Assembly: GCF_000425385.1 (NCBI RefSeq)
Contig: NZ_AUDI01000001.1
Coordinates: 1-64,000, forward strand
Source of the DNA: Pseudoduganella violaceinigra DSM 15887
GTDB lineage: Bacteria; Pseudomonadota; Gammaproteobacteria; Burkholderiales; Burkholderiaceae_D
Reading direction: 5' to 3'
DNA: 64,000 nt
Shown here: one piece after another, positions 1 to 8,483 of the stretch
How the letters are laid out: each line of letters opens with the position of its first letter
Position numbering within the stretch: the first letter of the stretch is position 1
Program-made: the position numbers and the translations under genes
The notes under the pieces: generated by a model
What the model was told of the DNA's origin: nothing
What the model saw: the letters and a program-made list of their open reading frames with translations, nothing else
The model's database searches: none

Positions 1-31
1 CAATCTGAGCCAGGATCAAACTCTTCAGTTC
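1..31 (-). rRNA. rrs: 16S ribosomal RNA, 5' end only (partial)
   Basis: The reverse complement of the first 31 bases reads as the universal 5' end of bacterial 16S rRNA, including the classic 27F primer site (AGAGTTTGATCCTGGCTCAG, bases 24 to 5 on the minus strand). The gene continues beyond the left edge. The mature 5' end near base 31 is placed by alignment from memory with the E. coli start and could be off by a few bases. Confidence 0.97.
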
Positions 32-352
32 AATCTCTGTTTTTCCGATATTGCTACCGGAGGTCACTCACTCAAAATACTGACGAATCTCTTGCGAGAT
101 TACGTTTAATATATTTTGTGCGAGCGTTATAACGTATATTTTGAGCATCGGACCCGAAGGTCCGGGCATATCGTCAAACGCCCACACTTATCGACTGTTG
201 ATTTTTAAAGATCGCTGCTTGTTTATTCGACGAAGCGTTGTGTTCGTCAGCAGCAGAGAAGCGAGATTATGCGGTACAGCGTGCAACTCGTCAACCCCTT
301 CTTTTTCCCGCTTCGCTTACTGTTTTAACAGTGCTGCGTTGCGAGGGACAGA
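32..352 (-). other. rRNA operon leader (promoter to 16S), no protein gene
   Basis: About 320 bases separate the putative rRNA promoter from the 16S 5' end. The stretch holds no convincing protein gene: the short open frames on both strands lack ribosome binding sites and family resemblance. It contains a boxA-like element and would include the 5' half of the 16S processing stem, as expected of an rrn leader. Confidence 0.8.
201..214 (-). promoter_or_regulatory. boxA-like antitermination element of rrn leader
   Basis: On the minus strand the sequence reads CGATCTTTAAAAAT, close to the boxA consensus (TGCTCTTTAAMA) bound by NusB/S10 in rRNA leaders. It lies between the promoter and the 16S gene, where antitermination signals are expected. 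The assignment rests on motif and position only. Confidence 0.6.
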
Positions 353-381
353 ACTATAGCAAACGATCCGCCTGTCCGCAA
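353..381 (-). promoter_or_regulatory. Sigma-70 promoter of the rRNA operon
   Basis: On the minus strand there is TTGCGG, a 17-base spacer, then TATAGT, followed by a C-rich discriminator. This is a good housekeeping promoter directed at the 16S gene about 320 bases downstream, a typical rrn leader length. Confidence 0.75.
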
Positions 382-482
382 GGGCATTCTTCTATTCCCG
401 GAATTCTGCATTCTGTCGCACGCCGGTGGCGGCTTTGCGCAAGGTTATCTACACTTGCCCCATATTCAATAGAAGGTTGCGC

Positions 483-1871
483 ATGTTTCCAACTCCGAAA
501 GCCCAAGACACAGCAAAAACTGTCCTGGCCTGGTTACACCGGGCCTTCGATGCGACGACTGGCTGGGTAACACACTTGTCTTGGTGGAAATTTTTCCTGT
601 TTGCCGCGCTGTCGATGATCGCCGCGTCCATTTTGCAGGAAGAACTCTTCTCGCCCTCCCGTGACGAAGAGATGGTGATGCGTTCCCATAAGCGCCCCAA
701 CAAGGCCGGGACGGCCGACCCAAATATCACGATTGACGATAGCGGTATTCACTTCAATCCGCGTGCCGGCAAGATCAAGAAGCCGGCAGCGGACGCCGAT
801 GCGGACGCCGACACTGGCGACGACACCGCCCCCGCACCGAATGAAGCCGAGGAAGCCACCGCCGCCGAAGCTGCCGCCCCTGCCCTGCCCGCCGACCCGG
901 TCGCCGCGGCAAATCCGGCGCCGCCCGCTCCGCCAGCCCCGCCCGCCCCAAAAGCCGGCAAAACCAGGATGCCTGCCGCACCAGCGGCGCCGGCGGCGCC
1001 AATGCCGGGCGAGGAAGTCCATATCGAACTGCCGCCGCAAATTGGTGAGGAATTGTCCAACGCGCTGGAGCAAGCCGTCGACAGCGCAGCCGAAGAAAAG
1101 TCTTCCCGCTACCATAAGCAGGCCTCGACCTGGTTCACCAGTTTCATCACGCTCCTGCTGCTGGCCCTTTTTGCGATGAAGGCGCTGGTTGGCGGCAAGA
1201 AGAAGGCGGAAGCGGAAGCCCAGGTCGCAAACGCGGCGGCCGAACGCGAATCCATGCAGCGCCAGCTGAGCGAAGCCAAGATGCAGATGATGCAGGCCCA
1301 GGTGGAGCCTCACTTCCTCTTCAACACCCTGGCCTCAGTGGAACATTTGATCGAAACAGATCCGCCGCGCGCCTCGGCCATGCAGCGCAGCCTGATCAAG
1401 TACTTGCGCGCTGTGCTGCCGCAAATGCGCGAGAACAAGCTGACCAGCACGCTGGGCAGCGAGTCCGACATGGTGGCGGCCTACCTGGCCCTGTTGAAAA
1501 TGCGCATGGAAGAACGCCTGAGCGTCGAATTTGATGTCTCCGAAGGCCTGCGCACCGCCGCCTTCCCACCCATGATGCTGCAATCGATGGTGGAAAACGC
1601 CATCAAGCACGGCCTGGAAGGCAAGCCCGATGGCGGCTACCTGAAGGTTCGCGCGGAAGTGGCGCACAGCAAGCTGCGCGTGACCGTCACCGACAATGGC
1701 CTGGGCTTCGGCGCCAAGCCAAGCACGGGCACCGGCCTGGGCCTGACCAATATCCGCGAACGCCTGAAGCTTCTGCACGGCGACCAGGCCTCGCTGAAAA
1801 TCGAACCCAACCAGCCGAGCGGTGTGATCGCCATTATCGAAGTGCCGTACCAGCTGGCGCGCTCGGAATAA
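483..1871 (+). CDS. LytS/AlgZ-type membrane sensor histidine kinase
   Basis: This is a 462-residue sensor kinase of the His_kinase (LytS) family. The start at 483 is chosen over an upstream ATG at 426 because AGAAGG lies six bases before it. One membrane segment lies near residues 33-52 and a second near 220-240. Between them is a long Ala/Pro/Asp-rich stretch, rich in AP and AD repeats, which would sit in the periplasm as a disordered linker. The phosphoacceptor motif VEPHFLFN is near residue 277 and the N-box MVENAIKH near 370, followed by G-boxes of the ATPase domain. A LytTR response regulator follows 64 bases later and is the obvious partner. The signal sensed is unknown; the low-complexity linker is unusual for the family. 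Confidence 0.9.
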   Translation: MFPTPKAQDTAKTVLAWLHRAFDATTGWVTHLSWWKFFLFAALSMIAASILQEELFSPSRDEEMVMRSHKRPNKAGTADPNITIDDSGIHFNPRAGKIKKPAADADADADTGDDTAPAPNEAEEATAAEAAAPALPADPVAAANPAPPAPPAPPAPKAGKTRMPAAPAAPAAPMPGEEVHIELPPQIGEELSNALEQAVDSAAEEKSSRYHKQASTWFTSFITLLLLALFAMKALVGGKKKAEAEAQVANAAAERESMQRQLSEAKMQMMQAQVEPHFLFNTLASVEHLIETDPPRASAMQRSLIKYLRAVLPQMRENKLTSTLGSESDMVAAYLALLKMRMEERLSVEFDVSEGLRTAAFPPMMLQSMVENAIKHGLEGKPDGGYLKVRAEVAHSKLRVTVTDNGLGFGAKPSTGTGLGLTNIRERLKLLHGDQASLKIEPNQPSGVIAIIEVPYQLARSE

Positions 1872-1935
1872 GCGATTGCCTTAAGCTGCGATCCATTGAA
1901 TAATTGATACTTCTTATTTCATCTTATTGAGCACC

Positions 1936-2703
1936 ATGCCCACTGCAATTATTGCCGACGATGAGCGACTGATGCGTGACCAGCTGCGCATGCGGCTGGA
2001 ACAAGTCTGGCCGGAACTGGAAATCCTCGGCGAAGCCAAGAACGGCGACGAAGCGATTGAACTAGTCGAGGAATTGAAGCCTGATTTCACCTTCCTCGAT
2101 ATCCGCATGCCGGGCAAGAACGGCATGGAAGCCGCCGCTGAAATCGGCAACAGGAGCAATGTGGTATTCGTCACCGCTTACGACGCCTATGCGGTGGAAG
2201 CTTTCGAGCGCGGCGCGGTCGACTACGTGCTGAAGCCGCCCGAGCCCGAGCGCCTGAAGATCACCATCGAACGCCTGAAGGGCCGCCTCTCGTCGCCGGC
2301 CGCCAGCGCAGCGCAAGGCGCGGACATGGCTGCCATCCTGAGCCAGCTGGCGGAAAAGATCGCCTCGCCGAAGCCGAAATTCCTGCAATGGATCCAGGCC
2401 AGCATCGGCTCCGACCTGCGCATGATCCCGGTCGAGGAAATCCTGTTCTTCCGTTCGGACGAAAAATACACCTGCGTGCAGACCGACAAATTCGAGGCCT
2501 TGATCCGCAAGCCGGTGCGCGACCTGGCCGATGAGCTGGATCCCGCCCTGTTCTGGCAGATCCACCGCGCGACCCTGGTCAATGTGAATGCCATCGAAGG
2601 CGTAACGCGCGACATCCGGGGCCGCCACCTGGTGATGATCAAAGGCCGTCCAGACAAATTGGAAGTCAGCCGCTCCTTCCTGCATCTGTTCAAACAGATG
2701 TGA
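1936..2703 (+). CDS. LytTR-family response regulator (AlgR/LytR type)
   Basis: This 255-residue protein has an N-terminal receiver domain with acidic residues DD at 8-9, phosphoacceptor Asp55 in FLDIRMPG and a conserved Lys near residue 105 (LKPP). A C-terminal LytTR DNA-binding domain covers about residues 155-250. ATG at 1936 is preferred to the TTG nine bases upstream because the receiver begins directly after it; neither has a strong Shine-Dalgarno. It follows a LytS-type kinase and very likely forms a two-component system with it. Targets cannot be read from the sequence. Confidence 0.92.
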   Translation: MPTAIIADDERLMRDQLRMRLEQVWPELEILGEAKNGDEAIELVEELKPDFTFLDIRMPGKNGMEAAAEIGNRSNVVFVTAYDAYAVEAFERGAVDYVLKPPEPERLKITIERLKGRLSSPAASAAQGADMAAILSQLAEKIASPKPKFLQWIQASIGSDLRMIPVEEILFFRSDEKYTCVQTDKFEALIRKPVRDLADELDPALFWQIHRATLVNVNAIEGVTRDIRGRHLVMIKGRPDKLEVSRSFLHLFKQM

Positions 2704-2774
2704 TGCAGATCAAGCCGTCCGGCGGCTGGCTGTAATACGGTGTCCTGGTGGCCGCAGCCGCCAGGAGACCGACC

Positions 2775-3458
2775 TTGAAGAATCCCCGCACCCGCATCCA
2801 GGGACGCCGTTCCACCGATTCCGCCTTGGCGGCGATCCGGGAGGACGAGCGCGTCCACATCTCGCGCGAACTGCATGACGACCTTGGCCAGCTGCTGGCC
2901 ACCCTGCGGCTTGAACTGACCCTGATGAAGCGGCTTCCGCCAGGCTCGCCGGAAGCCGAAGCCCGCATGGCGAGCATGGACAGCCTGCTGCTGACGGCAA
3001 TCGGCTCCTTGCGCCGCATCGCGGGCAATCTGCGCCCGCGCGCGCTGGAGGAAGGCGGCCTGTACTTCGCGCTCGAAAGCCTGCGGCGCGAATTCGAAAA
3101 GCGGCACGGCATCCGCTGCGCGCTGGAAGCCCAGCCCGACGCGCTGGAGCTCGACGAACGCCATAGCACGGCAATTTACCGCCTGGTGCAGGAATCGCTG
3201 ACCAATATCGCACGCCATGCCGGCGCCAGCGCAGCGCAGATCAGCCTGCGGCGCGACGACGCTGAGCTGAGCATCGATATCCAAGACGATGGACGAGGCA
3301 TCGCCAAGGGGGATATGGCGAAAGTGAATACCCTGGGACTGCTCGGCATGCGCGAACGGGTTGCTGCGCTTCAGGGAAGCATCAGCGTGGATGGCAGCGC
3401 CAGCCCTGGGCGCGGGACCCGGGTAGCGATCAGGATTCCCCTCCCGGGCGGATCCTGA
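2775..3458 (+). CDS. Soluble NarL-partner type (HisKA_3) histidine kinase
   Basis: The start is taken as TTG at 2775 because CAGGAGA precedes it by six bases; a GTG at 2748 has no such signal. The 227-residue product contains a HisKA_3 dimerisation motif, HISRELHDDLGQ, with phosphoacceptor His34, then a HATPase domain with DDGRGI and a GLLGMRERV box in the C-terminal third. There is no membrane segment, PAS, GAF or HAMP region ahead of the histidine, so the usual sensor half of this family is missing. No NarL-type regulator lies next to it; it follows a LytTR regulator in the same direction. It may be a cytosolic or partner-dependent kinase, or the remnant of a longer one. Confidence 0.82.
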   Translation: MKNPRTRIQGRRSTDSALAAIREDERVHISRELHDDLGQLLATLRLELTLMKRLPPGSPEAEARMASMDSLLLTAIGSLRRIAGNLRPRALEEGGLYFALESLRREFEKRHGIRCALEAQPDALELDERHSTAIYRLVQESLTNIARHAGASAAQISLRRDDAELSIDIQDDGRGIAKGDMAKVNTLGLLGMRERVAALQGSISVDGSASPGRGTRVAIRIPLPGGS

Positions 3459-3486
3459 AAAAAAAAGGCGGGTCCGAAGACCCGCC
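3458..3486 (-). terminator. Intrinsic terminator of the porin gene
   Basis: A perfect 8-bp GC-rich stem (GGCGGGTC/GACCCGCC) with a CGAA tetraloop at 3467-3486 is flanked on the left by nine A residues, which become the U-run for minus-strand transcription. It lies about 50 bases past the porin stop and also overlaps the end of the converging kinase gene. Confidence 0.9.
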
Positions 3487-3537
3487 AAAGATCATGAATC
3501 GCTTCGAGAGAGATTTACTGCTTGCTGCAAAAGCTGC

Positions 3538-4620
3538 TTAGAAGGCGTGGCGCAGGCCCAGGTTGAACGCCTTGTCGCCGGTGCCAGCTTCGGTGTTGTT
3601 GCCAACGGTATAGCCAGCGCCGTTCTTGTTCTTGATCTTGGCGATCGAAGTGTAGGCGGTGGTGCGCTTGGACAGTGCATACAGGTAGCCGATGGCGTAC
3701 TGGTTGGCGTCCTGGTTGTTTTGCTTGTCATCTTTGTGGATGTACGAAGCGACCAGGTTGCCGCCGCCCAGTGGCACGCCCACGCCCAGCAGCCATTCAG
3801 CGCTGTTGTTGGAGGACTTAGGGGCAACCGCGAAGCCGTAGGCATTAGCCACTGGCAGTGGTGCGCTGCCGGCGCCTTTGTCTTTTTCGTAGGCGAAGTA
3901 GGCCTTGGCGACGCCGAAGTCGTAGTTGGCGGCCAGCAGGGTGTTCTTCGCCTTGTCCTTGCGAACAGCCGGGGTGGCGCCGACTGCGGCCACGTCGTTG
4001 TTCTTATTGTTGTGAACCAGGCGCACGTTCAGCGGGCCCTGGGAGTAGTTCAGGCCGAGGCCGAACTGGCGGCCGGCGGTGTTGTCGCCGTTCTGCTCGC
4101 CCATGCCGTACATGGCATCGACGTTGAAGCCGGAGAAGACCGGGGAGCTATACACGATGGTGTTGGACGCGCGGGTGTTCACGCCGCCGGTAGGGAACAG
4201 GTTCTTGGCGCTGCCGGCGTAGCCCGCGCCGAATGGGTCGCCAACCTGGGACAGGGCGTTGTACAGCATGGTGTACTGGCGGCCCAGTGTGATCTGGCCG
4301 GCTTCGGCGCTCTTCAGGCCGACGTAGGCCTGGCGCTGTGCGAACACGCCAGCGGTGTCCTGGTCGCCGGTGTCGATCTTGACGCCGGATTCGATGACGA
4401 AGACAGCGGACGTGCCGCCGCCCAGGTCTTCCACGCCTTTGAAGCCCAGGCGGGAAGCCGAACCAACACCACTGGTCACCTTGTTGACGCTGCCGTTCAC
4501 GCCGCCGCGCTCAGCGACGAAACCTGCGTCAGCGATACCGTAGATGGTCACATTGGACTGGGCTTGGGCTTGCGCGGCGAATGCGCCGATGATCAGTGCT
4601 GCCAGGGTAAGTTTTTTCAC
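3538..4620 (-). CDS. Outer-membrane porin (Gram-negative porin, 16-strand type)
   Basis: The 360-residue precursor begins with a classical signal peptide (MKKLTLAALIIGAFAAQAQA, then QSNVTIYG). The mature start SNVTIYGIADAGF is typical of Burkholderiales porins. The body shows alternating amphipathic strands, and the C terminus ends NLGLRHAF with terminal Phe, the signal for BAM insertion. It would form a general diffusion channel for small hydrophilic solutes. The start codon is GTG, preceded by TAGGACGACAA. It is monocistronic, with its own promoter and a strong terminator. Confidence 0.93.
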   Translation of the reverse strand: MKKLTLAALIIGAFAAQAQAQSNVTIYGIADAGFVAERGGVNGSVNKVTSGVGSASRLGFKGVEDLGGGTSAVFVIESGVKIDTGDQDTAGVFAQRQAYVGLKSAEAGQITLGRQYTMLYNALSQVGDPFGAGYAGSAKNLFPTGGVNTRASNTIVYSSPVFSGFNVDAMYGMGEQNGDNTAGRQFGLGLNYSQGPLNVRLVHNNKNNDVAAVGATPAVRKDKAKNTLLAANYDFGVAKAYFAYEKDKGAGSAPLPVANAYGFAVAPKSSNNSAEWLLGVGVPLGGGNLVASYIHKDDKQNNQDANQYAIGYLYALSKRTTAYTSIAKIKNKNGAGYTVGNNTEAGTGDKAFNLGLRHAF

Positions 4621-4665
4621 TTGTCGTCCTACTTTGTTGAAGTTGAGGGAAATGTTTCAAACGCA

Positions 4666-4694
4666 GCTATATTGCCCTCGAATTACTTCAACAA
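4666..4694 (-). promoter_or_regulatory. Putative sigma-70 promoter of the porin gene
   Basis: On the minus strand, TTGTTG and TATAGC are separated by 17 bases, about 45-75 bases before the porin start. The -35 is weak (three of six matches), so this is tentative. Confidence 0.45.
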
Positions 4695-4709
4695 TATGAC
4701 AAGAAAAAC

Positions 4710-5162
4710 TTACTTCAGGCGCCCCGTCACCACCCAGTAATATTCGGACCGCAGGACCTTGATTTCGCGCGCCGCAATGCCCAGGCGCTTGCGCAGCCAG
4801 CTGTCGGACGGGTAGTTTTTCATGACTTCGACGCGGTGTCCGGCGTCATCTTTCTGGAATTCGTAGGTATTTCCGTGCTGGTCGGTGCGCGCGATGGGGA
4901 AGCTCTCGCCGTCCACATAATCCTCGCCAAGCAACACCAGCAGGACATCCTTGCCGACCTTCTCACGCAGCTGCTTCAGGAACTTGTCCTGGGTTTCGCG
5001 CGGCACCTGGGCCCACAGGAATTCGGCGTAGACGGCCGTGTACTGGCCCGGCTCAGCGTCGAGGGTGGACAGGTCGGTGCTTTCCAGCTGCAGGACCTCA
5101 TGGTCTTCCAGCAGATTTTCGACGTGCTCGCGCACCTCGTACAGTTCTTCTTCGTTAATCAC
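4710..5162 (-). CDS. Unknown protein, resembles the C-terminal half of a SAM methyltransferase
   Basis: This 150-residue protein has no signal peptide or membrane segment. It starts with GTG overlapping the cysB stop (GTGA, 4 nt), so it is probably translated by coupling with cysB. The residue pattern in the second half (LLVLLGEDYVDGE, an acidic Tyr/Phe-rich stretch, then NYPSDSWLRKRLG and a terminal SEYYWVVTGRL) recalls the last strands of class I methyltransferases. The N-terminal SAM-binding motif (GxGxG) is absent. I cannot assign a function; the link with CysB may be only operon position. Confidence 0.7.
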   Translation of the reverse strand: MINEEELYEVREHVENLLEDHEVLQLESTDLSTLDAEPGQYTAVYAEFLWAQVPRETQDKFLKQLREKVGKDVLLVLLGEDYVDGESFPIARTDQHGNTYEFQKDDAGHRVEVMKNYPSDSWLRKRLGIAAREIKVLRSEYYWVVTGRLK

Positions 5163-6100
5163 AGTTCGTAGTTCTCATGTTCGCCCTTCATCGCCTGTTC
5201 GATCAACTTGCGGTTCAAAGTCGGCGCCAGCAGTTCGATGAAGGTATATATATAGGAGCGCAGGTAGGCGCCCTGCTTGACGGCCACGCGCGACACATTC
5301 ATGCCGAACAGGTGTCCGGCAGGGATCGCGCGCAGGTTACGGTCGCGTTCCGGGTCGAAGGCCATGCCGGCAATGATGCCGATCCCCATGCCCAGCTCCA
5401 CGTAAGTCTTGATCACGTCCGCATCGATCGCCTCCAGCAGCACGTCCGGCTTCAATCCCCGCTTTTCGAAGGCCTGGTCAATGCGCGACCGGCCGGCAAA
5501 GGCGGCATCATACGTGATCACGGGGTGCTCGGCCACCTCTTCCAGCGTGACCGATTTGATCCGCAGGAGCGGATGCTCGGGCGGCACCACCACCACGTGC
5601 TCCCATTGGTAGCAAGGCAGGGTGATCAGCCCGTCCACCGCGGCGATGGATTCGGTGGCGATGGCCAGGTCGGCCTGGTCGCGCTGCACCATCTCGGCGA
5701 TCTGCCGGGGATTTCCTTGCAATAAAGACAAGCGCACCTTCGGGTATTTCTGCATGAAGGCCTGCACCACCTTGGGCAGCGTGTAGCGCGCCTGGGTGTG
5801 GGTGGTGGCGATGGTGAAGCTGCCCGAGTCCTGGGCGGCGTACTCCTTGCCGATGCGTTTCAGGCTGTCGATCTCCTGCATGATCAATTCCACCGACTGC
5901 AACACCAGCCTGCCCGGCTCGGTCAGGCCGCGGATCCGCTTGCCGTGCCTTGTAAAAATATCCACCCCCAGCTCCTCTTCCAGCTCAATGATCGCCTTGG
6001 AAACGCCCGGCTGGGACGTAAACAAGGCCTTGGCGGCGTCGGTCAGGTTGTAGTTCTGGCGTACGGCTTCCCGCACGAATCGCAGTTGGTGAAGATTCAT
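5159..6100 (-). CDS. cysB: CysB, LysR-type regulator of sulfur assimilation
   Basis: This 313-residue LysR-family protein has an N-terminal winged helix-turn-helix (NLHQLRFVREAV at the start, TSQPGVSKAIIELEEELG for the recognition region) and a periplasmic-binding-fold effector domain from about residue 90. Its sequence follows the CysB/Cbl branch (for example TTHTQARY and the GMGIGIIAGMAF stretch). In known systems CysB activates cys genes when O- or N-acetylserine accumulates under sulfur limitation. It is divergent from the sulfate assimilation operon starting at 6249, which fits that role. Confidence 0.93.
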   Translation of the reverse strand: MNLHQLRFVREAVRQNYNLTDAAKALFTSQPGVSKAIIELEEELGVDIFTRHGKRIRGLTEPGRLVLQSVELIMQEIDSLKRIGKEYAAQDSGSFTIATTHTQARYTLPKVVQAFMQKYPKVRLSLLQGNPRQIAEMVQRDQADLAIATESIAAVDGLITLPCYQWEHVVVVPPEHPLLRIKSVTLEEVAEHPVITYDAAFAGRSRIDQAFEKRGLKPDVLLEAIDADVIKTYVELGMGIGIIAGMAFDPERDRNLRAIPAGHLFGMNVSRVAVKQGAYLRSYIYTFIELLAPTLNRKLIEQAMKGEHENYEL

Positions 6101-6248
6101 TCTCGCTCTCGTTGGACTCCCCTGCGCGTATTTTACGCTGATGCTTATGCCTTAACAGCATATAAGCAAATAAAGACTATGTCGTTTGGAATAAAGCCCC
6201 GGTTTATTACCATTGATTCCACTTTGGGCATGCCTGACTGGGAAAGCT
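6101..6248. promoter_or_regulatory. cysB/cysI divergent control region
   Basis: The 148-bp gap between the divergent genes contains an A/T-rich core (about 6145-6175, with GCATATAAGCAAATAAAG) that stands out in otherwise GC-rich DNA. CysB sites are long, A/T-rich and poorly conserved, so this core is the best candidate for CysB binding. No clear -35/-10 pair could be fixed with confidence. Confidence 0.5.
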
Positions 6249-7940
6249 ATGTATCAATACGACCAATACGACCATCTCATCATCCGCGAACGCATCGAGC
6301 AGTATCGCGGCCAGGTGCAGCGCCGCCTGAACGATGAGCTGACCGAAGCCGAATTCCTGCCATTGCGCCTGCAGAACGGCCTGTACATGCAGCGCCACGC
6401 CTATATGCTGCGCATCGCCGTCCCTTACGGCCTGCTGAGCGCCAAGCAAATGCGCATGTTCGCGCACATCGCCCGCAAATACGACCGCGGCTACGGCCAC
6501 TTCACCACCCGCCAAAACATCCAGTTCAACTGGATCAAGCTGGAAGAGACGCCGGAAATCCTGAGCGAGCTGGCCTCGGTGGAAATGCACGCCATCCAGA
6601 CTTCGGGCAACTGCATCCGCAACGTGACCTCCGACGAATTCGCCGGCGTCGCCGCCGACGAGATCATCGATCCGCGCCCTTATGCCGAGGTGCTGCGCCA
6701 GTGGTCGACCTTCCACCCGGAATTCATCGCCCTGCCGCGCAAGTTCAAGGTGGCGATCAACGGCGCCGTGGAAGACCGCGCCGCCATCGCCGTGCACGAC
6801 ATCGGCCTGACCGTGGTGACCAATGAAGCGGGTGAAATCGGCTTCAAGGTCATGGTCGGCGGCGGCATGGGCCGCACCCCGATCCTGGGCAGCGTGATCC
6901 GCGAATTCCTGCCGCGCGAACACCTGCTGACCTATACCGAAGCGATCATGCGCGTGTATAACCTGCACGGCCGGCGCGACAACAAGTACAAGGCCCGCAT
7001 CAAGATCCTGCTGAAAGCCCTGGGCGTGGAAGAATTCACACGCCAGGTGGAAGCGGAATGGGAAGACCTGAAGGGCACCGAACAGACCCTGACGCTGGAG
7101 GAAATGGAGCGCATCATCGCCTACTTCCAGCCGCATGCTTACCAAACCCTGCCGGCGATCGATCCGGCCGCCGCGCACGCCGACAACAGGGCCTTCCACA
7201 ATTGGCTGAAGCGCAATGTGAAGGCGCACAAGGTACCCGGCTATGCCGCCGTCGTGCTGTCGCTGAAAAAGACCGGCGTGCCCCCCGGCGATGCAACCGC
7301 CGAACAGATGGATTTCATGGCCGATCTGGCCGAGCGCTACAGCTTTGCCGAACTGCGCGTTACCCACGAGCAGAACATCGTGCTGGCCGACGTCGAGCAA
7401 TCGCGCCTGTTCGAGCTGTGGCAGGAAATCAAGGCGCACGGCCTGGCCACGCCGAATATCGGCCTGCTGACCGACATCATCTGCTGCCCGGGCGGCGACT
7501 TCTGCTCGCTGGCCAATGCCAAGTCGATCCCGATCGCCCAGGCGATCGCGGAGCGCTTTGACCACATCGATTTCCTGCACGATATCGGCGATTTCGAGCT
7601 GAATATTTCCGGCTGCATCAACGCCTGCGGCCACCACCACGTCGGCAATATCGGCGTACTGGGCGTGGACAAGGACGGCGCCGAATGGTACCAGGTGTCG
7701 ATCGGCGGCGCGCAAGGCAACCACTCCGCCATCGGCAAGATCATCGGCCCGTCGTTCTCCGCCCAGCAGATGCCGGAAGTGATCGACCGCCTGCTGCAGG
7801 TGTACCTGCGCGAGCGCACGCCGGAAGAACGCTTCGTCGACACGGCGCAGCGCCTGGGCATCGCCCCGTTCAAGGAATTTGTATATGCCACGCCGATTGA
7901 AACCGCGGGCCGCCTGGTAGGAGAAGACGAATATGCCTAA
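6249..7940 (+). CDS. cysI: Assimilatory sulfite (nitrite/sulfite) reductase hemoprotein
   Basis: This 563-residue siroheme/[4Fe-4S] reductase converts sulfite to sulfide. The start is the ATG at 6249 with GGGAAAG upstream; a TTG at 6213 in the same frame is less likely. Two ferredoxin-like half-domains are visible (TTRQNIQFNWIK near residue 85). The iron-sulfur/siroheme cysteines lie in CCPGGDFC (about residue 413) and CINACGHHH (about residue 455). There is no cysJ flavoprotein gene beside it; in related organisms electrons come from ferredoxin or a separate reductase. It is the first gene of the cysI-DUF934-cysH-cysD-cysN-cobA operon and overlaps the next gene by 8 nt. Confidence 0.93.
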   Translation: MYQYDQYDHLIIRERIEQYRGQVQRRLNDELTEAEFLPLRLQNGLYMQRHAYMLRIAVPYGLLSAKQMRMFAHIARKYDRGYGHFTTRQNIQFNWIKLEETPEILSELASVEMHAIQTSGNCIRNVTSDEFAGVAADEIIDPRPYAEVLRQWSTFHPEFIALPRKFKVAINGAVEDRAAIAVHDIGLTVVTNEAGEIGFKVMVGGGMGRTPILGSVIREFLPREHLLTYTEAIMRVYNLHGRRDNKYKARIKILLKALGVEEFTRQVEAEWEDLKGTEQTLTLEEMERIIAYFQPHAYQTLPAIDPAAAHADNRAFHNWLKRNVKAHKVPGYAAVVLSLKKTGVPPGDATAEQMDFMADLAERYSFAELRVTHEQNIVLADVEQSRLFELWQEIKAHGLATPNIGLLTDIICCPGGDFCSLANAKSIPIAQAIAERFDHIDFLHDIGDFELNISGCINACGHHHVGNIGVLGVDKDGAEWYQVSIGGAQGNHSAIGKIIGPSFSAQQMPEVIDRLLQVYLRERTPEERFVDTAQRLGIAPFKEFVYATPIETAGRLVGEDEYA

Positions 7941-8481
7941 GCAAATCATCAAGGGCCGCGCGATCGTGGCCGACGACTGGAACCTGGTGCGCGCCGAAGA
8001 AGGTGCCGATGCCGACACCGTGTCCGCCTTGTCGGTGCCGGCCGGCCGCGTGATCCTGCCCCTGCAGACCTGGCTGGCGCGGCGCGAGGCGCTGTCGCCG
8101 CGCGCCGCGGCCGGCGAGATCGCCGTGTGGCTGGCACCGGACGAAGATCCGGTCGCCCTGCGCGAGGATTTGCCGCGCCTGGCCCTGGTGGCGATCGACT
8201 TCCCGAAATTCACGGACGGCCGCGGCTACTCGCATGCCTGGAACCTGCGCTCGCGCCTGGGCTGGACCGGCGAACTGCGCGCCATCGGCGACGTGCTGCG
8301 CGACCAGCTGTTCTCCATGCAGCGCGTGGGCTTCGACGCCTATGACACCCGTCCGGACCGCAGCATCGAAGATGCCCTGCTGGGCCTGACCGTGTTCAGC
8401 GAGACCTACCAGGCATCGGTCGACCAGCGCGTGCCGCTGTTCCGCCGCCACGCGCGCCCATCGCCTGCCACGGGAGCCTGA
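7933..8481 (+). CDS. DUF934 protein of the sulfite reduction operon
   Basis: This 182-residue soluble protein belongs, by sequence and context, to the DUF934 family found almost always beside cysI and cysH in proteobacteria. It starts with ATG overlapping the last 8 bases of cysI, so it is translationally coupled. Conserved-looking features are PLQTWLARRE near residue 35 and the C-terminal DQLFSMQRVGFDAY region. The biochemical role is not established; a helper function for sulfite reductase is suggested by the constant gene neighbourhood. Confidence 0.85.
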   Translation: MPKQIIKGRAIVADDWNLVRAEEGADADTVSALSVPAGRVILPLQTWLARREALSPRAAAGEIAVWLAPDEDPVALREDLPRLALVAIDFPKFTDGRGYSHAWNLRSRLGWTGELRAIGDVLRDQLFSMQRVGFDAYDTRPDRSIEDALLGLTVFSETYQASVDQRVPLFRRHARPSPATGA

Positions 8482-8483
8482 CC

